From NCBI RefSeq assembly GCF_021532655.1, contig NZ_JAKGAS010000003.1:186001-250000 (forward strand): DNA of 64,000 bases, written 5' to 3'. Below are positions 37,197-45,452 of the stretch, piece by piece. Below the pieces are notes generated by a model. The model saw only the letters and a program-made list of their open reading frames with translations, was not told the origin of the DNA and made no database searches. Source of the stretch: Paraglaciecola algarum. Its GTDB lineage: Bacteria; Pseudomonadota; Gammaproteobacteria; Enterobacterales; Alteromonadaceae. Each line of letters opens with the position of its first letter. Position 1 is the first letter of the stretch. A program made the position numbers and the translations under genes.

Positions 37197-37257
37197 ACCC
37201 TTTGTTAAATCCTAGGGTTAGCTTGCCTGCTTAGTTGTCAACTAAGTGGCAATTAGC

Positions 37258-37278
37258 TGTGAAGCAAATGTGAAATGC
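37258..37278. promoter_or_regulatory. Direct-repeat operator upstream of the TonB receptor gene
   Basis: TGTGAA at 37258 and TGTGAAATGC at 37269 repeat with an 11-base period, 62-82 bases before the receptor start. The same array (19 of 21 identical positions) occurs at 39368-39388 upstream of the adjacent response-regulator gene. An 11-bp direct repeat is the usual target geometry of OmpR/PhoB-type regulators. Confidence 0.65.
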
Positions 37279-37330
37279 CAAAAATAATTAATAACGACTG
37301 TGATAAATTAAAAAAGTAATAAACTAGGCC

Positions 37331-38590
37331 CTAAAACCGAATAGTCACCTGCACGTCTTCATCTTGAACACAAAACTCAAACCGCCAGCCCACGCGTTTG
37401 CATATTTGTTTGACTATATCTAGCCCTAAACCAAAGTGTTTGCTTTTTAATGCTTGTATGTTTTTATTTTGAGTATTGCTAATTGACAGCTGCTTTGTAG
37501 TTAACTGTAAAACTAAACTTTTTTCTTGGCCATGCTCCAAAGCATTACGAATTAGGTTACTTAGCAAGATCCGAAACAATATGTCTGGACAATATAATTT
37601 TATGTGCGGCTGTATGTCGCAGGCTATCTCATTACCTTGTAAACTAGGATGGCCAGCAAGATCCTCTATTACTCTTTGTATTTCTAGATCGGCTTGAATC
37701 GCCTCCTCTGTCGGCCACTTTTCTCTTCCCAACCATAAAATAGCGTGAATAATGGACTCTAACTCACTACATGCACGTTTTAATTTGGCGATATGATGGG
37801 AAAAGTCTATCGCATCTTGTTCATTTGTGAGCTGATTATTTCGTAGTACCATCATATCTAAAGTACTACGAATAACAGTAATAGGCGTGCGTAACTCATG
37901 GCTAATATTGCGGGTCACTTTTCTCTCGCGTTTTACATATTTAGCTAAGCGATCACTCAACTCATCTAACGAACACGCCAAAACACGTAAATCGCTCCTT
38001 TCAAACTGCTCAGAAAAATGACTTGGTTGTCCATCGAAGTCCCAGCTATCCACGTTGTTTATTAAACGTTGTAGTGGATGCAATAAATGTCGGCGTAACA
38101 ACCATATAGACACTAAGCCCAACAAAGCGATGATAAACAAATAACTCAGCAAAAAACCTAAGGTTTTATCTAACAATAATAAAACATCATCAGGCTCAGA
38201 CACCTGTGATACAAATATTATTCGCTGCTCGTTTACTGCCACAATCAATACTTGTAATTCCTGTTCCAACTCAGAGATTTGGCCTTGATCGATAATATGT
38301 AAGCCTAATGGCAGTTTTTCTACACTCGCAGACACATTTTTAGGCAACGGCTGTGACGCTAAATACACACTAAAAGATGGGGTGTTGGCATGTGTGTAAT
38401 TAGGATTCTTTTGGTAAGCCCATATAAAATCATTAGCCAGTTGAGTTAACAAAGCTGAGTGCAACACCTCTTGCCCAGCCAAAAAGCTTTTCACTACAAA
38501 AATTAAACCGACAATCAACTGTAAAGTAAAAAAAGCCAATAATAAACGAGTAAAAATGCGCCTCATAGAAGATGTACTAGCCCTAGTCAT
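37331..38590 (-). CDS. Two-component sensor histidine kinase (QseC/PmrB-like)
   Basis: 419 residues: membrane helices at about 12-33 and 145-166 bracket a periplasmic sensor of roughly 110 residues, then HAMP-like region, HisKA with His231 (NISHELRTPITV) and a compact HATPase_c (LLSNLIRNALEHG, FGLGLDIVKQIC). The ATPase domain is short, and the DxGxG G1 box is not recognisable (the segment reads SNTQNKNIQALKSKHFGLGLDIV), which may lower kinase activity. The start overlaps the response-regulator stop by one base (TAATG), so the pair is translationally coupled. Confidence 0.88.
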   Translation of the reverse strand: MTRASTSSMRRIFTRLLLAFFTLQLIVGLIFVVKSFLAGQEVLHSALLTQLANDFIWAYQKNPNYTHANTPSFSVYLASQPLPKNVSASVEKLPLGLHIIDQGQISELEQELQVLIVAVNEQRIIFVSQVSEPDDVLLLLDKTLGFLLSYLFIIALLGLVSIWLLRRHLLHPLQRLINNVDSWDFDGQPSHFSEQFERSDLRVLACSLDELSDRLAKYVKRERKVTRNISHELRTPITVIRSTLDMMVLRNNQLTNEQDAIDFSHHIAKLKRACSELESIIHAILWLGREKWPTEEAIQADLEIQRVIEDLAGHPSLQGNEIACDIQPHIKLYCPDILFRILLSNLIRNALEHGQEKSLVLQLTTKQLSISNTQNKNIQALKSKHFGLGLDIVKQICKRVGWRFEFCVQDEDVQVTIRF

Positions 38591-39270
38591 TATTCAACTA
38601 CCAACCTAAAACCTAATCCATGCACGGTTTCTATCCACTCCCCACTAACCACTTCTTTAATTGACTTTCTAAGAGCAAACATATGGCTACGCAAGGCATC
38701 ACTGGCTGGAGGAAGATCTCCCCACAACGCACGTTCAATTTCCTGTCGGTTGACTAAATCCGGATAATTTTGCGCCAACAATTTAAATATTTTAAACCCT
38801 GTCTGGGTGACTTTTAATGCCTCGTCTTGATAAAAAATCTGCATTCTGGATGAGTCTACACGCCATTCACCTACCACCAACTTATTAGTTATATTACCAT
38901 AGGCACGCCTAGCTAACGCAGAGATCCGCAATTCGACCTCCTGTAAATCAAAAGGTTTAGTTAAGTAATCATCACCACCAAAACTAAAACCTTCCACTTT
39001 ATCTTCTAAAGTATCTCTTGCAGTTAAAAATAGAATAGGCACGGATAAGTTGAGGGTTTGCCGGATCTTACGAGCCAAAGTAAAACCATCCATACCCGGT
39101 AACATCACATCTAAACACAACAAGTCATAATGATTATGGGTTAACAATTGATAGGCACGTTGGCCAGAATGGATAGAATCCACCTCATGTCCACATTGCT
39201 CTAGATAAGTCACTAGGTTTTCTGCTATGTCCCGATTATCTTCCACAATTAAAATACTTAACGATTGCAC
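38590..39270 (-). CDS. OmpR-family response regulator
   Basis: 226 residues: receiver domain (about 4-118) with acidic pocket EDN, phospho-acceptor Asp in LCLDVMLPGMDG (about residue 54), Thr in FLTARD and Lys in LTKPF; then a winged-helix Trans_reg_C domain (about 130-225; LKVTQTGFKIFKLLAQNYPDLVNRQEIERALWG, IETVHGLGFRLV). AGGATGAG precedes ATG 39270. A direct-repeat operator sits 98-118 bases upstream and again upstream of the TonB receptor gene, suggesting autoregulation and receptor control. First gene of a two-gene operon with the kinase. Confidence 0.92.
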   Translation of the reverse strand: MQSLSILIVEDNRDIAENLVTYLEQCGHEVDSIHSGQRAYQLLTHNHYDLLCLDVMLPGMDGFTLARKIRQTLNLSVPILFLTARDTLEDKVEGFSFGGDDYLTKPFDLQEVELRISALARRAYGNITNKLVVGEWRVDSSRMQIFYQDEALKVTQTGFKIFKLLAQNYPDLVNRQEIERALWGDLPPASDALRSHMFALRKSIKEVVSGEWIETVHGLGFRLVVE

Positions 39271-39367
39271 TCATCCTTCCTTACGTAACGAGATATTGAT
39301 CAAAATCATAGTGACATTTAAGGGTTTATACCACTCTAGAGATTTAGCGCGAGTATAAATCAAGGAA

Positions 39368-39388
39368 TGTGAATCAAGTGTGAAATGC
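39368..39388. promoter_or_regulatory. Direct-repeat operator upstream of the response-regulator gene
   Basis: TGTGAA at 39368 and TGTGAAATGC at 39379, again with an 11-base period, lie in the spacer before the response-regulator start. Only two of 21 positions differ from the 37258-37278 site, while flanking sequence differs, so the match is unlikely to be a recent duplication. Confidence 0.65.
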
Positions 39389-39417
39389 TGGGTGACAGCA
39401 CTATAAGTAAATCAATA

Positions 39418-39449
39418 AAAAACCCGCCATAAAAAATTAAGGCGGGTTT
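39418..39449 (-). terminator. Rho-independent terminator of the SapC gene
   Basis: AACCCGCC (39421-39428) and GGCGGGTT (39441-39448) pair; on the minus strand the stem is followed by a run of T (TTTTTTATTG), the expected layout for the SapC gene ending at 39488. Confidence 0.8.
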
Positions 39450-39487
39450 CTTTTAGTTAATTAAATAGCTAGTAAGCTAACTATAGA

Positions 39488-40252
39488 TTATTCAGCTTTG
39501 GCAGCTTCTTCTTCAGGCTTTTCAACTTGAAGCCTTAAACCTTGTACTGGATTTTCAGAATCTGATGTCAATTGCACAATACGATTTAATTGACCTAGAG
39601 ACATAAGAATTGCATAAATAGCACCTAAGTATCCTGCTTTATGCAACTCAAGAATAGCTTCATCACTTAATGCTTTTAAACGCGTTTCGTTTATGGTTTT
39701 CATGCCATTCACGTTACGTTGTTGACCATTCACATATTTAGCTTGGATTACAATTGGATCCAATAGATCTAACTCAACAATTTTCTTAACGAAGTTTTGC
39801 GTAGCCATTTCGCTGTTAGCTAAATCAGACAACAACTGCTGACGATTTTCTAAGAACGGGCTTGGCTCGCCAGTTTCAGTGAATAACATCTCACCTTCTT
39901 CACCGCCAACTAAATCACTGTTTTCGTCGATGAAAACACCTAATTTTTCGCCGTCTGGACGTACATCAAATGGGTAACGTTGTACGTTTAATGGCACAAC
40001 ATGACCAGCCCATTTGTTGTCTTTCATGAACAAGTTCACGCCTTGCTCTATGCCTAACATGGCAACTGTATGAGTATTATTACTTGCTGGATCAGTAATA
40101 AATACAATTGGCATACAACTAGCTATTTGGGCATATTCAAGAATTGAAGCCGCTGCAATATGAGCTTGTTTAGCATGAGCAAATTCATTGCTTAGCTTAA
40201 CTCGAGTGGCTTTATGTTTTTCTTTGTCTAGTGGAACGTAACTCATTGTCAT
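39488..40252 (-). CDS. SapC family protein
   Basis: 254 residues, no signal peptide. Family features: YVPLDKEKHKATRVKLSNEFAHAKQAHIAAASILEYAQIASCMPIVFI near the start, FMKDNKWAGHVVPLNVQRYPF, GVFIDENSDLV and a C-terminal acidic tail. SapC-family proteins in Alteromonadales and Caulobacterales often neighbour TonB receptors, tryptophan halogenases or cupin-like genes; here those partners are absent, and the gene stands alone between the two-component pair and a dipeptidase. Biochemical function is not established. Either of two near-adjacent ATG codons (40252, 40246) could start it. Confidence 0.85.
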   Translation of the reverse strand: MTMSYVPLDKEKHKATRVKLSNEFAHAKQAHIAAASILEYAQIASCMPIVFITDPASNNTHTVAMLGIEQGVNLFMKDNKWAGHVVPLNVQRYPFDVRPDGEKLGVFIDENSDLVGGEEGEMLFTETGEPSPFLENRQQLLSDLANSEMATQNFVKKIVELDLLDPIVIQAKYVNGQQRNVNGMKTINETRLKALSDEAILELHKAGYLGAIYAILMSLGQLNRIVQLTSDSENPVQGLRLQVEKPEEEAAKAE

Positions 40253-40625
40253 TGAAATATTCTCTATATTATTTTTTAACTCGATATCAAGTCATGTGTC
40301 AATTTCGACTAACTAATTTAATCGAAATAATTGCGTTGTGAAAGTAATCTGGGGACTAAGCGTTAATATTCAATACATCATATTCAAAATGTTAAAAAAA
40401 AGTTAGGGCGTGAGTGTTTAACGTACGATTTTCATTGAATTTGTATGCATTTACTTTTCAACGTCAATCTATAAACTGGACAGGGGTTATGGTCTTGGGT
40501 GTATTGTTTTACAGCTGTGAACAGTATTTATACACCTAAGGTTAAAAGCCATAAATTTCATATCGAACAGACATTCCTATAAAGGTTTGCTGATTGACTT
40601 AACTATTAAACTAGCGGGGAAAACT

Positions 40626-41840
40626 ATGCCTTTTAATACAAAGTTAACTAAAACACTTTCTATGGCCAGTGTGTGTTTAATTAGTGTATTAACAACGAGC
40701 CAAACACATGGCATAGAAGTATCAGATAAAGCACACAAATTGGCGCAGGACAATATTATTGTAGATACCCACATAGATGTACCTTATCGCTTAAACCAAA
40801 AATGGCAAGATGTCACTAAAGCCACAGAGGGTGGAGATTTTGATTACCCTAGAGCAAAGCAAGGCGGCTTAAATGCGCCCTTTATGTCTATTTATATTCC
40901 AGCCAGTTTAGACAATTCAGCTAATTCAACAAAACTAGCAGATAAACTTATCGATTACATGGAAGCTTTAGTGGGTAGAGCCCCAGATAAATTTGCCATT
41001 GCCAAAAGTGTTGCTGACGTCAAACAACAATTTAGTAAAGGTTTGATTTCATTACCTTTAGGTATGGAAAATGGCTCGCCTATTCAGGAAGATTTAGCTA
41101 ACTTACATCACTTTTATGACAGAGGAATTCGTTACATCACCTTAGCTCATTCTCAAAGTAATCATATTTCAGACTCATCTTACGACCTGCGTCGTCAGTG
41201 GAAAGGCCTTAGTCCGTTTGGTAAGGAACTCATTGTGGAAATGAACAAATTAGGCGTGATGGTGGATATTTCTCATGTGTCTGATGCTGCCTTCTATCAG
41301 GCGATTGAGATCAGTAAAACGCCTGTTATTGCTTCACACTCTTCATTACGTGAATTTACCCCTGGGTTTGAACGTAATATGGACAATGACATGATCAAAG
41401 CCCTAGGTAAGAATGGTGGGGTTATTCAAATTAACTTTGGTTCAACTTTTGTGACTAAACGAGCTAATGCGTGGAGCAAAAAGCGCAGTGCCGAGCAAAA
41501 ATTAATTGAAGAAAAATTTGGCAAAGACAGTGCACAGGCTAAAAACTTTAGCGCTGCGTTTAGTGAAAAGAACCCTTTACCTTATGCCACCTTAAACAGT
41601 GTGTTAGATCACATTGATCATGTAGTTGAATTAATTGGCATAGATCACGTGGGTATTGGCTCTGACTATGACGGTGTAGGTGACTCATTACCTACTGATT
41701 TGAAAGATGTCTCTACTTATCCAAACCTCATTCAAGGCCTATTAAATCGCGGCTACAGCGACCAAGATATTATCAAAATTTTAAATGGTAACTTGTTAAG
41801 AGTTTGGCAACAAAACGAAGATTACGCAGCCAAGCACTAG
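40626..41840 (+). CDS. Membrane/renal-type dipeptidase (peptidase M19), secreted
   Basis: 404 residues from ATG 40626, which follows GGGGA; an upstream in-frame start (40587) would spoil the signal peptide (KLTKTLSMASVCLISVLTTSQT). Zinc-site residues: DTHIDV (His-x-Asp), Glu in PLGMENGSPI, His in DISHVSD and VIASHSSLREF, and Asp in IGSDYDGVGDS. M19 enzymes hydrolyse dipeptides, including those with a D-amino acid. The 373-base divergent spacer to SapC shows no further gene. A terminator follows at 41883. Confidence 0.92.
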   Translation: MPFNTKLTKTLSMASVCLISVLTTSQTHGIEVSDKAHKLAQDNIIVDTHIDVPYRLNQKWQDVTKATEGGDFDYPRAKQGGLNAPFMSIYIPASLDNSANSTKLADKLIDYMEALVGRAPDKFAIAKSVADVKQQFSKGLISLPLGMENGSPIQEDLANLHHFYDRGIRYITLAHSQSNHISDSSYDLRRQWKGLSPFGKELIVEMNKLGVMVDISHVSDAAFYQAIEISKTPVIASHSSLREFTPGFERNMDNDMIKALGKNGGVIQINFGSTFVTKRANAWSKKRSAEQKLIEEKFGKDSAQAKNFSAAFSEKNPLPYATLNSVLDHIDHVVELIGIDHVGIGSDYDGVGDSLPTDLKDVSTYPNLIQGLLNRGYSDQDIIKILNGNLLRVWQQNEDYAAKH

Positions 41841-41882
41841 AAGCTGTTATACCAATTACAGTAAATAATGAATCTAAAAAAT

Positions 41883-41907
41883 AGCCGCATTAATTTGCGG
41901 CTTTTTT
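41883..41907. terminator. Bidirectional terminator between dipeptidase and dapF-like genes
   Basis: AGCCGCA (41883-41889) pairs with TGCGGCT (41896-41902) around TTAATT. A T run follows on the plus strand (to 41907) and an AAAAAAT run precedes it, giving a T run on the minus strand too, so it can end both convergent genes. Confidence 0.85.
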
Positions 41908-41966
41908 ATAGCTCAGTATTTTTTATAAACGATAACAAGGCCTATCAGAAAACTTAGTAAGAGAGC

Positions 41967-42791
41967 CTATAAAAAGGCTTCAGCAGCAATACTTCCCTCA
42001 CCAATTTTACACACTGCACCTTGCATGGTAGCTAGCATATTTTGGTCGATACGAATGTTTATCACGCCACCTGGCATATTAACTTTGATTTTTGGCTCAC
42101 ATAAACCCAAGCCATAAGCTACCGCAGCGGCGGCTGTGCTACTACTGCCCGAGGCCAAGGTATAACCTGCGCCTCGCTCCCAAATTTCAATTTGAATGGT
42201 ATTTTTGTCAATCACCTTCAAAAATTGCACATTGGTACGATTTTCAAACCTGGCTTCATGTTCAATCATAGGACCATAAGCGTAGGTTTGGTCGGTATTT
42301 AAATGATCCACAGGGATCACAAAATGGGGATTGCCTACACTAGCCCGATAACCTTCAAATGTCGCATCATCGAGTTGGATAGATTCCTTCTGGATAGCTA
42401 CCTCATGATCATTCCCATGGGTATAACGCACTTTCCCCATATCAACTGTGACACTTCTACCTTTTTCATCAACTTTCGCCTGAACTTGTCCGCCTTTAGT
42501 TTCGATACTAAAGGTCTTATCGTTGACCAGCTTGCCATCCCACAGATAACGAGCAAAAATCCGTAAGCCATTGCCACTTTTTTCAGCTTCCCCCCCGTCT
42601 GGATTAAATATTCGTAATTTAAAATCACTAGTTGCGCTGGCCTCTGGGCCAAACAATATACCATCAGAACCAATGCCATAATGCCTATCACAAATGATTT
42701 TAATTTCGTTTTCAGTTAATTCCCGACCTAGGTCTGTTGGATCAATCACAATATAGTCGTTGCCCAAGGCATGGTATTTAGTAAATTTCAT
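41967..42791 (-). CDS. DapF-family (diaminopimelate epimerase-like) protein lacking both catalytic cysteines
   Basis: 274 residues, the normal DapF length, with two-lobed fold motifs: KYHALGNDYIVID, GSDGILFGP, IFNPDGGEAE, SVGNPHFVIP and ERGAG. In characterised DapF the acid/base pair is a Cys before GNGA and a Cys in ACGTG. Here these read KS72GNGLRIFARYLW and AS214GSSSTAAAA, so both are Ser. Substrate-site Asn, Glu and Arg (E-R-G) are kept. Without the thiols, DAP racemisation should be very poor, so this may be an isomerase or dehydratase of the same fold with another substrate. It is not next to lysA, xerC or DUF484 genes. Upstream spacer of about 590 bases holds only a lipoprotein relic and a hairpin. 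Confidence 0.8.
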   Translation of the reverse strand: MKFTKYHALGNDYIVIDPTDLGRELTENEIKIICDRHYGIGSDGILFGPEASATSDFKLRIFNPDGGEAEKSGNGLRIFARYLWDGKLVNDKTFSIETKGGQVQAKVDEKGRSVTVDMGKVRYTHGNDHEVAIQKESIQLDDATFEGYRASVGNPHFVIPVDHLNTDQTYAYGPMIEHEARFENRTNVQFLKVIDKNTIQIEIWERGAGYTLASGSSSTAAAAVAYGLGLCEPKIKVNMPGGVINIRIDQNMLATMQGAVCKIGEGSIAAEAFL

Positions 42792-42982
42792 GGTCTGTGC
42801 TTATCGCTGTTTGCTAAGTTCAATTCTACTAATCATTGTATAACTTCTGATTTACCCTTGCCTAGGAGCTATTGACCATTGGTGTATAAATTTTATATCT
42901 ATTCGAATCTTTCAACACTTACTCAATACTTACAGAGATTTAGTTAAATCTGACAGTCGTAACTAAAAAATTAGCTAATACT

Positions 42983-43132
42983 GTGAATACGGAATGTAGG
43001 GTTAAGTTAGATAATATATTTTTTAAGGTTAACGGTTTTAGTGTTGTTTTATCTGGTTGTGGAGGAGGTAGCTCATCAAGCCCAGCAGCTACCACACCAC
43101 CAACTATTAGAGATGGCACTGGTAGCGAATAA
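42983..43132 (+). pseudogene. Relic of a lipoprotein N-terminus
   Basis: A 49-codon frame from GTG 42983 contains VNGFSVVLSGC followed by GGGSSSSPAATTPPT, that is a lipobox plus the Gly/Ser/Pro-rich linker typical of secreted lipoproteins in this window, then stops at TAA 43130. No mature domain follows; only short open segments in the same frame (EPFTVITLPKVPPMF) remain. Probably the decayed start of a larger surface protein. The remainder of the spacer shows nothing recognisable. Confidence 0.4.
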
Positions 43133-43341
43133 GAGCCGTTTACGGTTATTACATTACCAAAAGTACCCCCTATGTTTTAGCCTGTTTTAGTGGCCCCCCA
43201 GATAATTGTTTTAATGTGTGCCCAGTAGCAATGTAAATTAGCATTAATGTTGCTTGGCAACTATACAATTTAGAATAACGTACTTGTATCTAAGGTAAAT
43301 AGAAGGGATAAACGTGACTTAAGGGCATGAATAACAGAAAT

Positions 43342-43368
43342 TGGTGCGTATGTAAGGCATACGCACCA
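43342..43368 (-). terminator. Terminator of the PEP-CTERM gene
   Basis: TGGTGCGTATG (43342-43352) and CATACGCACCA (43358-43368) form a perfect 11-bp stem with a 5-base loop, 14 bases beyond the gene stop; on the minus strand it is followed by ATTTCTGTTATT. Confidence 0.75.
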
Positions 43369-43382
43369 CACAAGAGAATATC

Positions 43383-44144
43383 TTATTTTTTAATTTTACG
43401 GCGGAATGCCAAACCAGCTAATCCAAGACCTAATACAGCTAATGAAGCTGGCTCTGGCACTGGGTTTGCACCTGGATTTGGTGGATTAGGGATGGATACA
43501 CATTGCGGTAAGGTTGGATCCTGAACACATACATCAACGGCTTCTTGACCAATACCAAACGTAAAGTTATCCCATGTTGTAATGCCACCAGGATCTGTTC
43601 CACCAACTCTCAAAGCAGATACAAATACATTTGGATCAAACACCACACCAAAAAACTCTGAATGAGTAGAGCCAGTAGAAGAACTAAAACTAAATAAAGT
43701 TTCAACTCCAGTATCAGCATCAGTTAAGGTTAGCTCCATACCGCCACCGTCATTATCATAAACATCAAAACCGACAGCATTAACTGGTGATGCAAAGTCA
43801 ACGTCAAAGCTAATCAATGACGCACCACTACGATTTCCCCCAATAGCTGGAGCAGAGCCAAGAGAGTTCGAACCACTAATACTAATTGAACTGCCATTAC
43901 CTGTATTAGTATAGGTATTACCAGCTGCGGTATTAATTCCTGTGGCTCCAGTACCAGTCGCACCGTCAATCGTGTCAACAGTAAAAGAGAATAAACTTGC
44001 TTCCCAAGCTGCTCGTGCTTCGGCTAATGTCATAGTGACGCCGTTATTTAAGACACTAGAACCTTGAAATGTCATAATTGCGCCGTTACTCGCTGCAGAA
44101 GTAGACAAAGCTACAGCTGCAATAATTGGTTTAAGTAATTTCAT
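43383..44144 (-). CDS. PEP-CTERM sorting-domain surface protein
   Basis: 253 residues: signal peptide (KLLKPIIAAVALSTSAASNGA), a beta-rich Gly/Thr/Ser central region, and a C-terminal PVPEPASLAVLGLGLAGLAF-RRK tail. That tail is the exosortase recognition sequence (Pro-Glu-Pro, membrane helix, basic end), so the protein is probably processed by an EpsH-type exosortase and placed on the cell surface or in exopolysaccharide. No exosortase gene is in the window. The central domain resembles LamG/jelly-roll-like PEP-CTERM proteins but was not assigned. AAAGGA precedes ATG 44144. Confidence 0.88.
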   Translation of the reverse strand: MKLLKPIIAAVALSTSAASNGAIMTFQGSSVLNNGVTMTLAEARAAWEASLFSFTVDTIDGATGTGATGINTAAGNTYTNTGNGSSISISGSNSLGSAPAIGGNRSGASLISFDVDFASPVNAVGFDVYDNDGGGMELTLTDADTGVETLFSFSSSTGSTHSEFFGVVFDPNVFVSALRVGGTDPGGITTWDNFTFGIGQEAVDVCVQDPTLPQCVSIPNPPNPGANPVPEPASLAVLGLGLAGLAFRRKIKK

Positions 44145-44406
44145 TAATATATTTCCTTTATAATTAAATTCTTATTTTTTGTAGCATGCTGTAACTAGCA
44201 TTAATCGCACCAAAATTATAACTATTTAATTTTTATAACTTTTATTATTTTACTTTGATTAATGTGTAAAAATTTCTGACAAATACCTTTAGCTGGTTAT
44301 GAAAAATTAACCACATACAGAGTAGAGGACAGGGCAGCGCACTCTAATCAGTTAAAGTACTTTAAATAAAAAGCAAACGAGCCTTTAACTCTGAGTAAAA
44401 GAGCTA

Positions 44407-45444
44407 TTAAAGTTCAATTTTAGTATTCATTATCATTTGGCCATTTACATCTTTAATACTCATCATGATTGTGGTGTTCTCTTTAACCAAAACTTCAACA
44501 ACCCCATAGTTTGCTTGACTATAACTTTCACCCACTCTGTGTTTATTTGGGCTGACTTGTTTCCATTCTTCGGTTAAGCCAGATGCGGTCATTTCCCATA
44601 AAGTTTGATTGCTTTTACGCTTGAACTTACTAAGTTCACTCCAATGAGTATCCCCGCTGACAATCACTAAATTATCTATTTTGTACTCATCTAATAAATC
44701 TAAAAATCGCTGCCTTTCTCGCGGAAAATTAGCCCAAGATTCCCATCCAGTAAATTCAGGTAAAAGCTGTAAACTTGAGGCCATAATTCGAATATCGGCT
44801 GGCTGCTGTAGCTGTTTTTCAAGCCATTGCCATTGGGACTCGCCTAACATAGAGGCTAACTTATCTTGCTGCGGCTCGTAAGGGCCTAGATTTTTTGGTG
44901 CTTTACTGGTTAGATAAGTTTGTTTGTCCACTGATTTTAGCTTAGTTCTATTCCAGCGTAGATCAGGCAAAATCACTTGTATACGCATAGGTGCTTGGCC
45001 AAAAATATAGCTAGTGTATATGCCGTCAGGTCGGGTACGCCTCAAGCTATTTGAAGGCTCTTTAAAAAAATCGAGCATGATTTGCCGTGACTTTTCTTTT
45101 GGCGGATATTCAAGACCCGCATCGTTTTCGCCAAAGTCATGATCATCCCAAATGCCTATCATGGGAGTGTTGACTAACATGGTTTGCATACCAGGTTTTT
45201 GCCACTGTTTGCTATACTTGGCCTGTAACTCGGCCATATCTTCGGTATCGCCGTATACGTTATCACCTAGCAACACCAACAAATCTGCTTGTTCAGCGTT
45301 CATTGCGTGCCAAATTGGCTGCTCTTTGTCTTGATGTAAACAAGAGCCAAACAAAATCTTAAATGGCTGATTACCTTTTGAAATAGCGGCTGAAGAAGTG
45401 AATAAAAATAAACTGCACAATAATAAAGTAAATATTCTTAACAT
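44407..45444 (-). CDS. PhoD-like metallophosphatase/alkaline phosphatase
   Basis: 345 residues with a signal peptide (LRIFTLLLCSLFLFTSSAA). Metal-site motifs of the PhoD family: FGSCLHQDK, VLLGDNVYGDT, GIWDDHDFGENDAG and VSGDTHWSEL. PhoD-type enzymes hydrolyse phosphodiesters and phosphomonoesters outside the cytoplasm using iron/calcium. Gene order on the minus strand is TonB receptor, phosphodiesterase-like enzyme, PhoD, with only eight bases between the last two, so it is likely part of a phosphate-scavenging operon. Confidence 0.88.
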   Translation of the reverse strand: MLRIFTLLLCSLFLFTSSAAISKGNQPFKILFGSCLHQDKEQPIWHAMNAEQADLLVLLGDNVYGDTEDMAELQAKYSKQWQKPGMQTMLVNTPMIGIWDDHDFGENDAGLEYPPKEKSRQIMLDFFKEPSNSLRRTRPDGIYTSYIFGQAPMRIQVILPDLRWNRTKLKSVDKQTYLTSKAPKNLGPYEPQQDKLASMLGESQWQWLEKQLQQPADIRIMASSLQLLPEFTGWESWANFPRERQRFLDLLDEYKIDNLVIVSGDTHWSELSKFKRKSNQTLWEMTASGLTEEWKQVSPNKHRVGESYSQANYGVVEVLVKENTTIMMSIKDVNGQMIMNTKIEL

Positions 45445-45452
45445 TGGGCGAC

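Noticed and set aside
40253..40625. Small gene or regulatory RNA in the SapC-dipeptidase spacer
   Set aside because: No open frame, convincing hairpin or repeat was found; the spacer probably holds only divergent promoters.
41851..41858. ATACCAAT after the dipeptidase gene as a third MITE copy
   Set aside because: Only eight bases match the element end; nothing else of the repeat follows.
42398..42691. 97-residue open frame inside the DapF-like gene on the same strand
   Set aside because: Out-of-frame shadow; all DapF motifs are in the other frame.
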